Below, in pieces: positions 16,711-24,811 of a stretch of DNA of 46,406 nt. The position numbers and the translations under genes were made by a program. The stretch is taken from NCBI GenBank assembly GCA_937907325.1, contig CALERO010000050.1, positions 1 to 46,406 of the forward strand, given 5' to 3'. Within the stretch, counting starts at the first letter, position 1. Every line of letters starts with the position of its first letter. This stretch comes from UBA4716 sp002438865. Lineage in GTDB: Bacteria; Bacillota; Clostridia; UBA1381. The notes under the pieces are model-generated. The model was not told the DNA's origin. It did no database searches and saw only the letters and a list, made by a program, of their open reading frames with translations.

Positions 16711-16989
16711 ATGTACGAAGACAAGACACTGGTATGTAAGGATTGCGGTAAGGAATTTATATTCTCCGCAGGTGAACAGGAATTTTATGCAGAAAAGGGA
16801 TTTCAGAATGAACCCCTGCGCTGTAAGGACTGCCGTCAGGCAAGAAAGAACAGCGCAAGAGGTAACAAGGAAATGTTTGAAATCGTTTGCGCAAACTGCG
16901 GAAAGGTGGACAAGGTTCCTTTTGAACCCAGACACGACAGACCGGTATATTGCAGCGAATGCTTTGCAAGTATGAGCGAAAATAACTGA
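16711..16989 (+). CDS. Small protein with two zinc ribbons
   Basis: A 92-residue cytoplasmic protein containing four CxxC pairs: C9/C12 with C38/C41, and C60/C63 with C81/C84. Each half can hold one zinc. The first half (LVCKDCGKEFIFSAGEQEFYAEKGF) matches the small zinc-ribbon family common in Clostridia; the second ends RPVYCSECF. The function is unknown; nucleic-acid or protein binding is plausible. It lies 45 bp after the sigma factor with GAGG before the ATG, and both end at the terminator at 17021, so they are probably one operon. Confidence 0.8.
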   Translation: MYEDKTLVCKDCGKEFIFSAGEQEFYAEKGFQNEPLRCKDCRQARKNSARGNKEMFEIVCANCGKVDKVPFEPRHDRPVYCSECFASMSENN

Positions 16990-17020
16990 TATAGATTTTT
17001 ATTTTGGGGAGTTTGATTTT

Positions 17021-17061
17021 CGCCTGTCGACAATATTTTTTCGGCAGGCGTATCTTTTTTT
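17021..17061 (+). terminator. Terminator of the sigma/zinc-ribbon operon
   Basis: A 10-bp stem (CGCCTGTCGA with TCGGCAGGCG, one G-T pair) is followed by TATCTTTTTTTG. Confidence 0.85.
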
Positions 17062-17085
17062 GTTTAATTTGCCGTGATAATAAAA

Positions 17086-17114
17086 TTGACTTTGCAAACG
17101 TTATATTATATAAT
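17086..17114 (+). promoter_or_regulatory. SigA-type promoter of purF
   Basis: TTGACT, a 17-base spacer and TATAAT. Only about 40 bp separate the -10 box from the purF start, so there is no room for a purine riboswitch. Confidence 0.8.
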
Positions 17115-17156
17115 AATTATGTACAGTATTTATCCCGTAATGAAAGGTAAAAGCAT

Positions 17157-18533
17157 ATGTCAGACAGAAAAATCAGAGAAGAATGCGGTATTTTCGGAAT
17201 ATACGATCCCAAAGGCGAGTGTGCAAAATCCGTGTATTACGGCTTGTACGCACTTCAGCACAGGGGACAGGAAAGCTGCGGTATTGCGGTAAACAATAAC
17301 CGTGAAATATCGTATTACAAGGGTATGGGACTTGTGAACGAGGTTTTCAATAACGAAATACTCGATAAGCTTAACGGAAATATGGCCATCGGTCATGTAA
17401 GATATTCCACTACGGGAGAATCTTTGAGAGAAAACGCCCAGCCGCTCGTACTGCGGTACATAAAAGGAACAATTGCGCTTGCGCATAACGGAAATATTCC
17501 CAATAAAGTCGAACTTGAAAGGGAATTAAGCCGTGGCGGCGCAATTTTCCAGACAACCACCGATACGGAAATGATAGCATATACAATCGCAAAGCACCGT
17601 ATCAATTCGGGCAGTATAGAAAAAGCTGTTGAAAAATCATACGAAAATCTGACGGGCGCATTTTCACTTTTGATAATGAGTCCGCAAAAGCTTATCGCCT
17701 GCCGTGACCCGTGGGGATTCCGTCCTCTTTGTATGGGCAGAAAGGGCGATGCGATTGTGTTTGCGTCCGAAACATGTGCGCTTGATACGTTGGGCGCACG
17801 GTACGAGCGTGACCTTGAGCCGGGCGAGATAGTTGTCGTAAAGGACGGCGAGGTGGTATCGATAAAAACACATACCAATAAATATCCGCATACGATGTGC
17901 ATATTTGAATATCTCTATTTTGCACGCCCCGACTCGATTTTGGAGGGACAGTCCGCACACGATTCGAGAATGCTTGCCGGAAAATATCTCGCACAGGAAT
18001 ATCCCGTTGATGCGGACGTGGTAATAGGCGTTCCCGATTCGGGCCTTTCCGCCGCTATGGGATATGCCCGTGAAACGGGTATACCTTACGGCATAGGCTT
18101 TGTAAAGAATAAGTACATAGGCAGAACGTTTATCGAGCCTACGCAGGCAATGCGTGAAAATGCGGTAAGAATAAAGCTTAACGTATTAAGGAGTACGGTA
18201 GAGGGGAAAAGAGTTGTTATGGTGGACGACTCCGTTGTGCGTGGAACAACGTCAAAAAGGATAGTTGCGCTCTTACGCAAATTCGGCGCAAAAGAGGTTC
18301 ACGTGCGCTCGTCCGCACCGCCGTTTATGTATCCGTGCTATTTCGGTACAGACGTGCCGTCAAAAGAACAGCTTATCGCTACAGGTCATACGCTTGACGA
18401 AATGTGTGAGATAATCGGCGCCGACAGTCTCGGATTTTTAAGCATAGAAAATCTGAAAAAGATAATCCCGAACGCAAAATGCGGCTTCTGTGACGGCTGT
18501 TTCAGCGGTAAGTATCCGGTTGATGTGGAATAA
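17157..18533 (+). CDS. purF: Amidophosphoribosyltransferase
   Basis: A 458-residue PurF, catalysing the first step of de novo purine synthesis (PRPP plus glutamine to phosphoribosylamine). A 9-residue propeptide (MSDRKIREE) precedes the catalytic Cys10 in CGIFGIYD, so self-cleavage is expected. The glutaminase domain (about 10-235) is followed by a phosphoribosyltransferase domain with the PRPP loop VVMVDDSVVRGTTS (about 351-364). Cysteines in CIFEY, YPCYFG and CGFCDGC match the [4Fe-4S] ligands of the Bacillus type. The gene is monocistronic here, not in a pur cluster. Confidence 0.96.
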   Translation: MSDRKIREECGIFGIYDPKGECAKSVYYGLYALQHRGQESCGIAVNNNREISYYKGMGLVNEVFNNEILDKLNGNMAIGHVRYSTTGESLRENAQPLVLRYIKGTIALAHNGNIPNKVELERELSRGGAIFQTTTDTEMIAYTIAKHRINSGSIEKAVEKSYENLTGAFSLLIMSPQKLIACRDPWGFRPLCMGRKGDAIVFASETCALDTLGARYERDLEPGEIVVVKDGEVVSIKTHTNKYPHTMCIFEYLYFARPDSILEGQSAHDSRMLAGKYLAQEYPVDADVVIGVPDSGLSAAMGYARETGIPYGIGFVKNKYIGRTFIEPTQAMRENAVRIKLNVLRSTVEGKRVVMVDDSVVRGTTSKRIVALLRKFGAKEVHVRSSAPPFMYPCYFGTDVPSKEQLIATGHTLDEMCEIIGADSLGFLSIENLKKIIPNAKCGFCDGCFSGKYPVDVE

Positions 18534-18540
18534 TAGGCGA

Positions 18541-18593
18541 AAAAATCAAAAGTTTCGGATTTTGACACTCCAAAATCCGAAACTTTTGATTTT
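18541..18593. terminator. Bidirectional terminator between purF and aroA
   Basis: A perfect 23-bp inverted repeat (18542-18564 with 18571-18593, 6-base loop ACACTC), with A runs on the left and T runs on the right. It serves convergent purF (plus) and aroA (minus). Confidence 0.9.
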
Positions 18594-18625
18594 AAGCCAT
18601 TCTTGTCGACAGGGTCGGCATTTTT

Positions 18626-19891
18626 TTATTCTCCCAATTTGTACAAATCATCAAAAAACGCCGGATACGATACCGAAACGCATTTATCGTCGTCAAGCGA
18701 CGATTCGCCTTCGGCAAGCTGTGCCAGCACCGAAAGGCTCATTGCCATTCGGTGGTCGCCGTATGTTTTAAAATCAGCGCCGTGTATCGGCTTTCCGCCG
18801 TGGATAACCATTCCGTCCTCGGACGCCGTAATGTCCGCACCGCATTTGGAAAACTCGTTCTCGATTGCGGCTATTCTGTCGGTTTCCTTAACACGCAGCT
18901 CGTGTGCGTCCTTTATAACCGTTTCGCCCTCGGCAAAAACAGCCGCTGCCGCAATTATCGGTATCTCGTCAATAAGTCTCGGTATAATATCGCCGCCTAT
19001 CGTTACGCCTTTAAGGCGTGACGATGCAACCGTTATATCCGCAACAGGCTCTCCCGAAACAATTCGCTCGTTCTCAAATTTCATATCTGCACCCATTGCT
19101 TTAAGCACATCAATAATTCCCGTCCGTGTGGGATTTACTCCGACATTTCTTACCGTAACACGTGAGGACGGCATAATAAGTCCCAGCACCATAAAGAACG
19201 CCGCAGAGGAAATATCTCCGCACACGTCAATATCGGCGGCACGCAGCTCTTTACCGGGTCGTACCGTTATTTTAAGTCCGTCGCACACAATATCCGCACC
19301 CATTGCGGCAAGCATACGCTCCGTGTGGTCACGTGATTTTTCCTTTTCGTATATTACCGTTTCCCCATCCGCATACAGCGCCGCCAGAATAAGGGCGGTT
19401 TTTACCTGTGCGGAGGCAACCGTCATTTTGTATTCCGTGCCGTGAAGCTTACTGCCCGTAATGTACAGAGGACAGTAATCATTTTCTATTTTCGCCCCCA
19501 TAAGCGACAGCGGTTCGGTCACACGCTTCATCGGGCGCTTTTCGATTGACTTGTCGCCCGTGAGCGAGGAATTGAAGTCCTGCCCCGAAAGTATACCGCA
19601 AAGAAGTCTTGTCGTTGTACCGCTGTTTCCCGTATAGAGCATTTTCTGCGGCTCCCTTAAGCCGTGAAGTCCGTTGCCGTGAACGGTTATCATATCCTCC
19701 GACATCTCTATTTCCACGCCCAAAGCCTTAAAACATTCAATCGTAGAAAGACAGTCCGCACCTTTTAGAAAACCCGTGATATGCGCAGTGCCTTTTGCGA
19801 GCGAATTGAACATTACCGCTCTGTGTGAAATGGATTTATCGCCCGGGACGGTTATTTTGCCGTTTGCCGAGCCTATTTTTTTTATAATCAT
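18626..19891 (-). CDS. aroA: 3-phosphoshikimate 1-carboxyvinyltransferase (EPSP synthase)
   Basis: A 421-residue AroA that joins shikimate-3-phosphate to phosphoenolpyruvate. Visible landmarks are GDKSISHR (residues 18-25), GNSGTTTRLL (about 87-96), RPMKRVTEPL and RVKETDRI. GGGAG lies 8 bases before the ATG. It is transcribed alone from a promoter shared back-to-back with the spoVB leader. The other shikimate gene of the window, aroB, is 13 kb away. Confidence 0.95.
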   Translation of the reverse strand: MIIKKIGSANGKITVPGDKSISHRAVMFNSLAKGTAHITGFLKGADCLSTIECFKALGVEIEMSEDMITVHGNGLHGLREPQKMLYTGNSGTTTRLLCGILSGQDFNSSLTGDKSIEKRPMKRVTEPLSLMGAKIENDYCPLYITGSKLHGTEYKMTVASAQVKTALILAALYADGETVIYEKEKSRDHTERMLAAMGADIVCDGLKITVRPGKELRAADIDVCGDISSAAFFMVLGLIMPSSRVTVRNVGVNPTRTGIIDVLKAMGADMKFENERIVSGEPVADITVASSRLKGVTIGGDIIPRLIDEIPIIAAAAVFAEGETVIKDAHELRVKETDRIAAIENEFSKCGADITASEDGMVIHGGKPIHGADFKTYGDHRMAMSLSVLAQLAEGESSLDDDKCVSVSYPAFFDDLYKLGE

Positions 19892-19915
19892 TGTAAATCA
19901 CTCCCGTATAAAACA

Positions 19916-19944
19916 ATTATAGCATAAATAGAATAATATGACAA
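19916..19944 (-). promoter_or_regulatory. SigA-type promoter of aroA
   Basis: On the minus strand: TTGTCA, a 17-base spacer and TATAAT, 25 bp upstream of the aroA start. Confidence 0.8.
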
Positions 19945-19985
19945 GGCTTATTGCTTTGATTTATTTGTGAAAGGCAGTCGTATAG

Positions 19986-21506
19986 ATGAAAAAACAAAGC
20001 TTTATGGCAGGGGCGGCAACTCTTATGGTTGCAAATGCAATATCGAAAATACTCGGTGCGGTGTTCAAAATACCGCTTACATATATTCTTCACGAGGACG
20101 GCATGGCGGTGTTCGGCGTGGCGTTTCAGGTTTACATAATGTTTCTGACGTTTATAATATCGGGTTTTCCGCTTGCTGTTTCAAAGAGCGTTTCCGAGGC
20201 GCTTGCAAAAAAGAACGAACGCCTTGCGCATAATACGGTCAGAGTTTCGGCTGTTGTTCTTTGCATTATAGGCATTTTCGGGACGGCAATACTGTATTTC
20301 GGAGCAGAGTTTTTCGCATTTGCCCTTAAAGAGGAAAAAGCGGTGTTTGCGATAAAATGCATTTCCCCGGCGGTCTTTCTCGTTGCCGCAGGAACGGCGT
20401 ACAAGAGCTATTATCAAGGCTCGTCCAATATGATACCCACCGCCGTTTCACAGGTGACGGAGGCTTTTGTAAAGCTTGCGGCGGGATATTTTCTTGCGGC
20501 GGCTCTCATAAGCGGAGGGGCGTATATGTCGGCGGGCGGTGCAATATTGGGAGTTGCCGCCGGAGAGCTTGTCGCATCGGCAATGCTTGTTGCCATGTAT
20601 ATGTACGAACGCAGAAAAGTAAGTCTTTATTATGAGAACGGCGAGAGAAGGCAGATACTTAAAACCGTGCTGTCCGTTGCCGTTCCCGTGCTTGCGGCGG
20701 CAGTAATATCAAATGCGATGTCGCTTGCCGAAACCACGATAATCCGCACGGGACTTCTCTCGGCAGGACTCGGCGAGGAAAAAGCACGCTATATTTACGG
20801 CGCATACACGGGATATGCAATGACGGTGTTTAATCTGCCGTCGGGAATACTCGCCACGCTCGGTGTAAGCATACTACCGATTATATCGGGAGCAACGGCG
20901 TCGGGCAATGCGGAGCGTGCGGCAAAAGCGGCGCTGTCGGGAATACGGCTCACGATATATCTTGCTCTGCCGTGCGCCGTTGTTATGTATCTTATGCCGG
21001 AGGAAATTTTGGGCGTGCTTTTCCGCAACACCGCCTCCGCAAATATGTTAAAAGCCTCCGCACCATGTATCGTGCTTTTGTGTGTAACGCAGATAACTGC
21101 GGCAGTTATGCAGGCGTCGGGCAGGATAACCGAGCCTATAATATTTATGTTTATCGGTGCGGCGGTTAAGCTTTTTATAAGCGCACTGCTTATAAAAAGA
21201 CCCGAATTTAATATTTACGGCGCAGTCATCGCCGCAAACGCCGGTTATCTCGTGACGGTTACGATAAATACGGCGGCGGTAAAAAAATATTTGAGTTTAA
21301 AATACAATATAATGTCAATAATTATAAAGCCGGCGGCATCGGCGGCGGCAATGTTTGCGGTTATGCGGCTGTTAAAAGCGCCGCTTGCGGATTTGCCGTC
21401 AATAGCCGGACTGGCGTGCATATGTGCGGCAGGCAGTGCGGTTTATATGTGTATGCTCCTTTTAACCGGTGCGGTAGGCAAAAATGAAATTTCAAAGGTA
21501 TTGTAA
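19986..21506 (+). CDS. spoVB: Polysaccharide flippase SpoVB-like (MOP superfamily)
   Basis: A 506-residue membrane protein with about 12-14 hydrophobic segments and the SpoVB/YabM opening KQSFMAGAATLMVANAISKILGA. SpoVB/MurJ-type flippases move lipid-linked peptidoglycan or polysaccharide precursors; in Bacillus, SpoVB is needed for spore cortex and its paralogue YabM sits beside yabN (mazG), matching this context. GAAAGG lies 11 bases upstream of the ATG. Whether the sporulation or the vegetative paralogue is represented cannot be decided here. Confidence 0.88.
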   Translation: MKKQSFMAGAATLMVANAISKILGAVFKIPLTYILHEDGMAVFGVAFQVYIMFLTFIISGFPLAVSKSVSEALAKKNERLAHNTVRVSAVVLCIIGIFGTAILYFGAEFFAFALKEEKAVFAIKCISPAVFLVAAGTAYKSYYQGSSNMIPTAVSQVTEAFVKLAAGYFLAAALISGGAYMSAGGAILGVAAGELVASAMLVAMYMYERRKVSLYYENGERRQILKTVLSVAVPVLAAAVISNAMSLAETTIIRTGLLSAGLGEEKARYIYGAYTGYAMTVFNLPSGILATLGVSILPIISGATASGNAERAAKAALSGIRLTIYLALPCAVVMYLMPEEILGVLFRNTASANMLKASAPCIVLLCVTQITAAVMQASGRITEPIIFMFIGAAVKLFISALLIKRPEFNIYGAVIAANAGYLVTVTINTAAVKKYLSLKYNIMSIIIKPAASAAAMFAVMRLLKAPLADLPSIAGLACICAAGSAVYMCMLLLTGAVGKNEISKVL

Positions 21507-21525
21507 ACAGGAAAAAAATGTGATA

Positions 21526-21619
21526 GAATAGATTTAACAGAGTTAAATCTATTCAGCTAAATTCGCCTGTCAGCGAGCTAAATGTGCTTTCAGCACGCTA
21601 AATTACTTCATAGCTAAAA
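21526..21619. repeat. Hairpin plus four-fold GCTAAA repeat element
   Basis: A perfect 13-bp stem (GAATAGATTTAAC with its complement, loop AGA, 21526-21554) is followed by four GCTAAA motifs with small hairpins between them, including GTGCTTTCAGCAC. There is no T run, so it is not a standard terminator. It separates spoVB from mazG and looks like an intergenic repeat. Confidence 0.55.
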
Positions 21620-21664
21620 GACGGCATCTAATATTAAAATACATACAAAGGAATGGGGATAAAA

Positions 21665-22450
21665 ATGTCTGAGAAAAGATATACAATAAACGATTTGCTT
21701 GAAATAATGGAAACACTGCGCAGTCCGAACGGCTGTCCGTGGGATAAGGTGCAGACGCACGAGAGCATAAAAAAGAGTATGATCGAGGAAAGCTACGAGG
21801 CGATAGACGCACTCGACAGCGGTGACGACAAAGCGTTTGCAAATGAGTTGGGCGATGTGCTTTTACAGGTGGTTTTCCATGCGCAGATAGCAAAGGAGCG
21901 CAATGCGTTCGATTTTGACGATGTGGTAAACGAGATATGCACAAAGCTTGTCACACGCCATACGCACGTTTTCGGCAAGGAACATGCAGGCGACGAAAAA
22001 GAGGCGCTCGACAACTGGGAAAAGAACAAGAAGAAAGAAAAGGGCTTAAAAACATATACCGAAACACTGCGTGACGTGCCGAAATACTATCCTGCTCTCA
22101 TGCGCGCCGAAAAGGTGCAGAAAAAAGCCAAAGGCGCAGGCTTTGACTGGGACAATATAGAGGATGTGTATGCAAAGGTGTACGAGGAGGCGGACGAAAT
22201 AAAGGAGGCGCAGGCAAACGGAACGGCGGCGGACGTAGAAGAGGAATACGGCGATTTCCTGTTTGCGGCGGTAAATCTGGGGCGTTTTCTCGGAGTCACT
22301 CCCGAAACAGCACTGACAAAAGCGTCGGAGAAATTTATAAGGCGGTTTGAGAAAATGGAGAACAAAGCGAAAGCGGACGGAAAGGAGCTTTCATCAATGT
22401 CTTTGGACGAAATGGACAGAATATGGGACGAAATTAAGCATTTAAGCTGA
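21665..22450 (+). CDS. mazG: MazG family nucleoside triphosphate pyrophosphohydrolase
   Basis: A 261-residue protein with two tandem MazG domains. The first carries the metal-binding EESYE (41-45) and ELGD (61-64); the second is around EEADEIKEA and EEEYGDFLFA. MazG hydrolyses NTPs to NMP plus pyrophosphate as a housecleaning enzyme. Bacillus YabN, in the same position, also has an N-terminal methylase-like domain that is missing here. I prefer the ATG at 21665, which has GGGGA 5 bases upstream, to the one at 21653. Confidence 0.92.
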   Translation: MSEKRYTINDLLEIMETLRSPNGCPWDKVQTHESIKKSMIEESYEAIDALDSGDDKAFANELGDVLLQVVFHAQIAKERNAFDFDDVVNEICTKLVTRHTHVFGKEHAGDEKEALDNWEKNKKKEKGLKTYTETLRDVPKYYPALMRAEKVQKKAKGAGFDWDNIEDVYAKVYEEADEIKEAQANGTAADVEEEYGDFLFAAVNLGRFLGVTPETALTKASEKFIRRFEKMENKAKADGKELSSMSLDEMDRIWDEIKHLS

Positions 22451-22487
22451 AAAAACGGGTCAAAACGTAAAATTTGTAAATAAAAGC

Positions 22488-22516
22488 TTGACATTTCGGC
22501 TTGTTTGTATTAAAAT
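22488..22516 (+). promoter_or_regulatory. SigA-type promoter of hup
   Basis: TTGACA, a 17-base spacer and TAAAAT, about 70 bp before the hup start. It is inserted after mazG and so gives hup independent expression. Confidence 0.82.
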
Positions 22517-22589
22517 GTCATAGTAGTATAGGGAGTTTCGGGTATTTTACTATCCGGAATTTTAAATTATATCTTAGGAGGAAAAAGAA

Positions 22590-22865
22590 ATGAACAAGAC
22601 AGATTTAGTTGCAGCAGTAGCTCAGAAAGCAGAATTAACAAAGAAAGATGCTGAAAAGGCTGTCAGCGCTTTTACAGCAGCAATCACAGAAGCATTGGTT
22701 GAAGGCGACAAGGTTCAGCTCGTTGGTTTCGGAACATTTGAAGTAAGAACAAGAGACGCAAGAACAGGTAAAAATCCCCGCACGGGCGAAGTTATCAAAA
22801 TTGCTGCATCAAAGGTTCCCGCATTTAAAGCAGGTAAGGCTTTAAAGGACGTTGTAAATAAGTAA
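22590..22865 (+). CDS. hup: HU family DNA-binding protein
   Basis: A 91-residue HU: MNKTDLVAAVAQKA opening, VQLVGFGTFEVR, then the DNA-binding arm ARTGKNPRTGEVIKI and the closing FKAGKALKD. HU is the main nucleoid-associated protein and bends DNA as a homodimer. AGGAGG precedes the ATG by 7 bases. Codons are markedly A/T-ending (GCA, AGA, GTT) compared with neighbours, as expected for a highly expressed gene. Its own promoter and terminator isolate it inside the spore/division cluster. Confidence 0.97.
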   Translation: MNKTDLVAAVAQKAELTKKDAEKAVSAFTAAITEALVEGDKVQLVGFGTFEVRTRDARTGKNPRTGEVIKIAASKVPAFKAGKALKDVVNK

Positions 22866-22880
22866 TTTGTTTACGAAAGA

Positions 22881-22927
22881 AAAGCTGCGGTAAAGCGAAT
22901 TTCGCTTTGCGGCAGCTTTATTTTTTC
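22881..22927 (+). terminator. Terminator of hup
   Basis: A long stem (AAAGCTGC..TAAAGCGAA with TTCGCTTT..GCAGCTTT, one mismatch) is followed by ATTTTTTC. It lies 18 bases before the next gene's start. Confidence 0.85.
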
Positions 22928-22944
22928 GGCGAAAGGAATTGGGT

Positions 22945-23184
22945 ATGAGAATAGATAAATATCTTAAAATAACACGCCTTATAAAACGCCGTTCGGTTGC
23001 AAACGAAGCGTGCGATCAGGGACGTATAACGGTAAACGGCAAGGTCGTGAAGGCGTCGTATGACGTAAAGGAAAACGATATTATAGAAATCAGAATGGGC
23101 GAGCGCATAACAAAGGTGCAGGTGTGCCAAATTGCGGAGCATGTGCTGAAAAACGACGCACCCACGCTGTACAAAATCCTGTAA
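22945..23184 (+). CDS. rqcP: RqcP (YabO), S4-domain RNA-binding protein
   Basis: A 79-residue S4-domain protein (RIDKYLKITRLIKRRSVANEACDQGRI..NGK). In Firmicutes, YabO/RqcP binds stalled 50S subunits with RqcH and supports alanine tailing of incomplete chains. The family length and the position between hup/mazG and yabP agree. GAAAGGAA lies 6 bases before the ATG at 22945; a TTG two codons upstream is less likely. It follows the hup terminator closely, so its own promoter, or readthrough, must supply it. Confidence 0.9.
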   Translation: MRIDKYLKITRLIKRRSVANEACDQGRITVNGKVVKASYDVKENDIIEIRMGERITKVQVCQIAEHVLKNDAPTLYKIL

Positions 23185-23233
23185 TAAAGGCGTATCTCGG
23201 GCATATATTGATACGGAAAGGAATGATTGCAAT

Positions 23234-23512
23234 ATGTCTGAGATTAAAAAAATAATAACCGACCACGAAATAACATTGTCAAACAGAAACAAAATGTCGC
23301 TTACGGGCGTAACGGACGTTATAAGCTTCAATGATGACAGAGTTGACCTTAAAACCAATATGGGTACGCTTGTGATAAAGGGAAAGGGGCTTAATATAAA
23401 TAAGCTCAATACCGATTCGGGAAATCTTGATGTTACGGGCGAGGTACAGCTTCTCGAGTACGTAAACCGCCGTGATAAGGGTACGGGAATGTTCGGCGGT
23501 CTTTTTAAATGA
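23234..23512 (+). CDS. yabP: Sporulation protein YabP
   Basis: A 92-residue member of the YabP/YqfC family, related to yqfC at 1284. It contains ITLSNRNKMSLTGVTDVISFND and GTLVIKGKGLNINKLN. In Bacillus, YabP is SigE-dependent and needed for efficient sporulation together with YabQ. GGAAAGG precedes the start by about 11 bases, and its last codons overlap yabQ by 4 bases (ATGA). Confidence 0.92.
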   Translation: MSEIKKIITDHEITLSNRNKMSLTGVTDVISFNDDRVDLKTNMGTLVIKGKGLNINKLNTDSGNLDVTGEVQLLEYVNRRDKGTGMFGGLFK

Positions 23513-23988
23513 ACAGCGGAATATATGCGCTTATCGCCCTGACTTTGTGCGGCGCTTTTTCGGCAATGCTTTTTGATGTGTTCCGTGCCATGCGTGCCGC
23601 CGGTAAAAACGGTGCGCTTATGACTGCGGCGGAGGATATTTGTTTTTGTGCCGTTACGGCGTTTGCGGTGTGGAAATGCCTGTGGATTTTCGGCAGCGGC
23701 GAACTGCGCCTGTTTGAAATTCTGGGCTTTGCGATAGGTGCAATTTTGTACATATTATTGCTGCAAAAGGTGTTTTTGAGGATTTTTACGGTGATTTTTA
23801 AAAATATTTTTAAATTTCTTCATTTTATTTCGCAAATACTCTTGACACCGCTGCGATTTTTGTATAAAATTCTATTAGTGCCTTTATATCTGCGGCTTGT
23901 CCGCCGCAGTAAAAAATGTGACGATGGGAAGGTCATAAAAAATGAACGAGATAAAAGAAAAGGTAATAAGCTTTTACAGGAAAAATAA
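23509..23988 (+). CDS. yabQ: Spore cortex biosynthesis protein YabQ
   Basis: A 159-residue membrane protein with four or five hydrophobic segments in the first 110 residues (LIALTLCGAFSAMLFDVFRAMR is typical) and a basic C-terminal tail. YabQ localises to the outer forespore membrane in Bacillus and is needed for cortex formation. It overlaps yabP by 4 bases at its start and divIC by 47 bases at its end, so the basic tail is encoded over the divIC start. Confidence 0.9.
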   Translation: MNSGIYALIALTLCGAFSAMLFDVFRAMRAAGKNGALMTAAEDICFCAVTAFAVWKCLWIFGSGELRLFEILGFAIGAILYILLLQKVFLRIFTVIFKNIFKFLHFISQILLTPLRFLYKILLVPLYLRLVRRSKKCDDGKVIKNERDKRKGNKLLQEK

Positions 23989-24256
23989 ACGTGCCATTAT
24001 GTTCTGGGCGGTGGTTGCCGTTGCCGGTACGATGATGCTTCGGGGAGTTATGCAGCTTCCGCAGATACATAAGAATAAACAGGACATAGCTTCTCTGCAG
24101 GAGAAGATTGAATATGAGGGTACACGTCAAAAGGAAATTGACGAACTGAAGGATAAGGTGGATACCGACGAATACATAGAAAAAATCGCATCGGAAAAAC
24201 TCGGACTGGTAAAGAGCAATGCGAAAATTTTCATAGATGTATCGGAGGGACAGTAA
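23942..24256 (+). CDS. divIC: Cell division protein DivIC/FtsB family
   Basis: A 104-residue bitopic protein: a short basic cytoplasmic N-terminus, one transmembrane segment (about 17-36), then an extracytoplasmic coiled coil (about 40-80, IHKNKQDIASLQEKIEYEGT) ending in a conserved YIEKIASEKLGLVKSNA. DivIC/FtsB forms a complex with FtsL and DivIB/FtsQ that activates septal peptidoglycan synthesis. GGAAGG lies 8 bases before the ATG within yabQ. The order yabQ-divIC-yabR equals that of Bacillus. Confidence 0.92.
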   Translation: MNEIKEKVISFYRKNKRAIMFWAVVAVAGTMMLRGVMQLPQIHKNKQDIASLQEKIEYEGTRQKEIDELKDKVDTDEYIEKIASEKLGLVKSNAKIFIDVSEGQ

Positions 24257-24257
24257 T

Positions 24258-24734
24258 TTGCAGGGGGATAAAAAAGAAAAGATGGTTTCAGTAGGCAGCA
24301 TATTAGACGGAAAAGTAGTAAGCATAATGCCGTTCGGCGCATTCGTGAGCATCGGCGATAATCAGTCGGGGCTTGTACATATATCGGAGGTGTCGGCCGA
24401 TTACGTTAAAGATATAAACGACCGCCTTAAAATCGGCGACAGCGTTCGTGTGAAGGTAATAAAAATCGATGAGAACGGCAGAATAAATCTGTCAATTAAA
24501 AAAGCTGCGGAAAAAGAAAAACCCCGCATAAAAAGAGAACACACCCGTGAGCAGAACAAGCGTGTATGCCCGGCGGATGTGGATTTGTTTACGAAATCGG
24601 ACGAGAATTTGTCGTTTGAGGATAAGCTTTCAAAATTTAAGCAGGACAGTGACGAAAAAATACAGGCGTTAAAGAAAAACGCCGACTCAAAGCGTTCCGG
24701 CGGCTACAGCCGCAAGGGCGGATTTTCGTTTTAA
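24258..24734 (+). CDS. yabR: S1-domain RNA-binding protein YabR
   Basis: A 158-residue protein with one S1 domain (about 8-80: VGSILDGKVVSIMPFGAFVSI, QSGLVHISEVS, VRVKVIKIDENGRINLSIKK), then a charged tail ending RKGGFSF. S1 domains bind RNA; YabR's exact role is unknown. The TTG at 24258 is chosen because GGAGGGA stands 7 bases upstream; an ATG at 24282 with a poorer spacing is the alternative. It starts one base after the divIC stop. Confidence 0.88.
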   Translation: MQGDKKEKMVSVGSILDGKVVSIMPFGAFVSIGDNQSGLVHISEVSADYVKDINDRLKIGDSVRVKVIKIDENGRINLSIKKAAEKEKPRIKREHTREQNKRVCPADVDLFTKSDENLSFEDKLSKFKQDSDEKIQALKKNADSKRSGGYSRKGGFSF

Positions 24735-24750
24735 ATATGAATAATTAATG

Positions 24751-24778
24751 GGCGGAAATTCATTTTCCGCCTATTTGT
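24751..24778 (+). terminator. Weak terminator-like hairpin after yabR
   Basis: An 8-bp stem (GGCGGAAA with TTTCCGCC) is followed by TATTTGTCT, an imperfect T tract. It probably ends the yab-div group with some readthrough. Confidence 0.5.
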
Positions 24779-24811
24779 CTGTTAAAGGAATAAATATAGG
24801 AGGAAGAATTA

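Noticed and set aside
17115..17156. Purine riboswitch before purF (and likewise before ade)
   Set aside because: Only about 40 bases lie between the -10 box and the purF start. No xpt-type conserved loops were seen before either gene.
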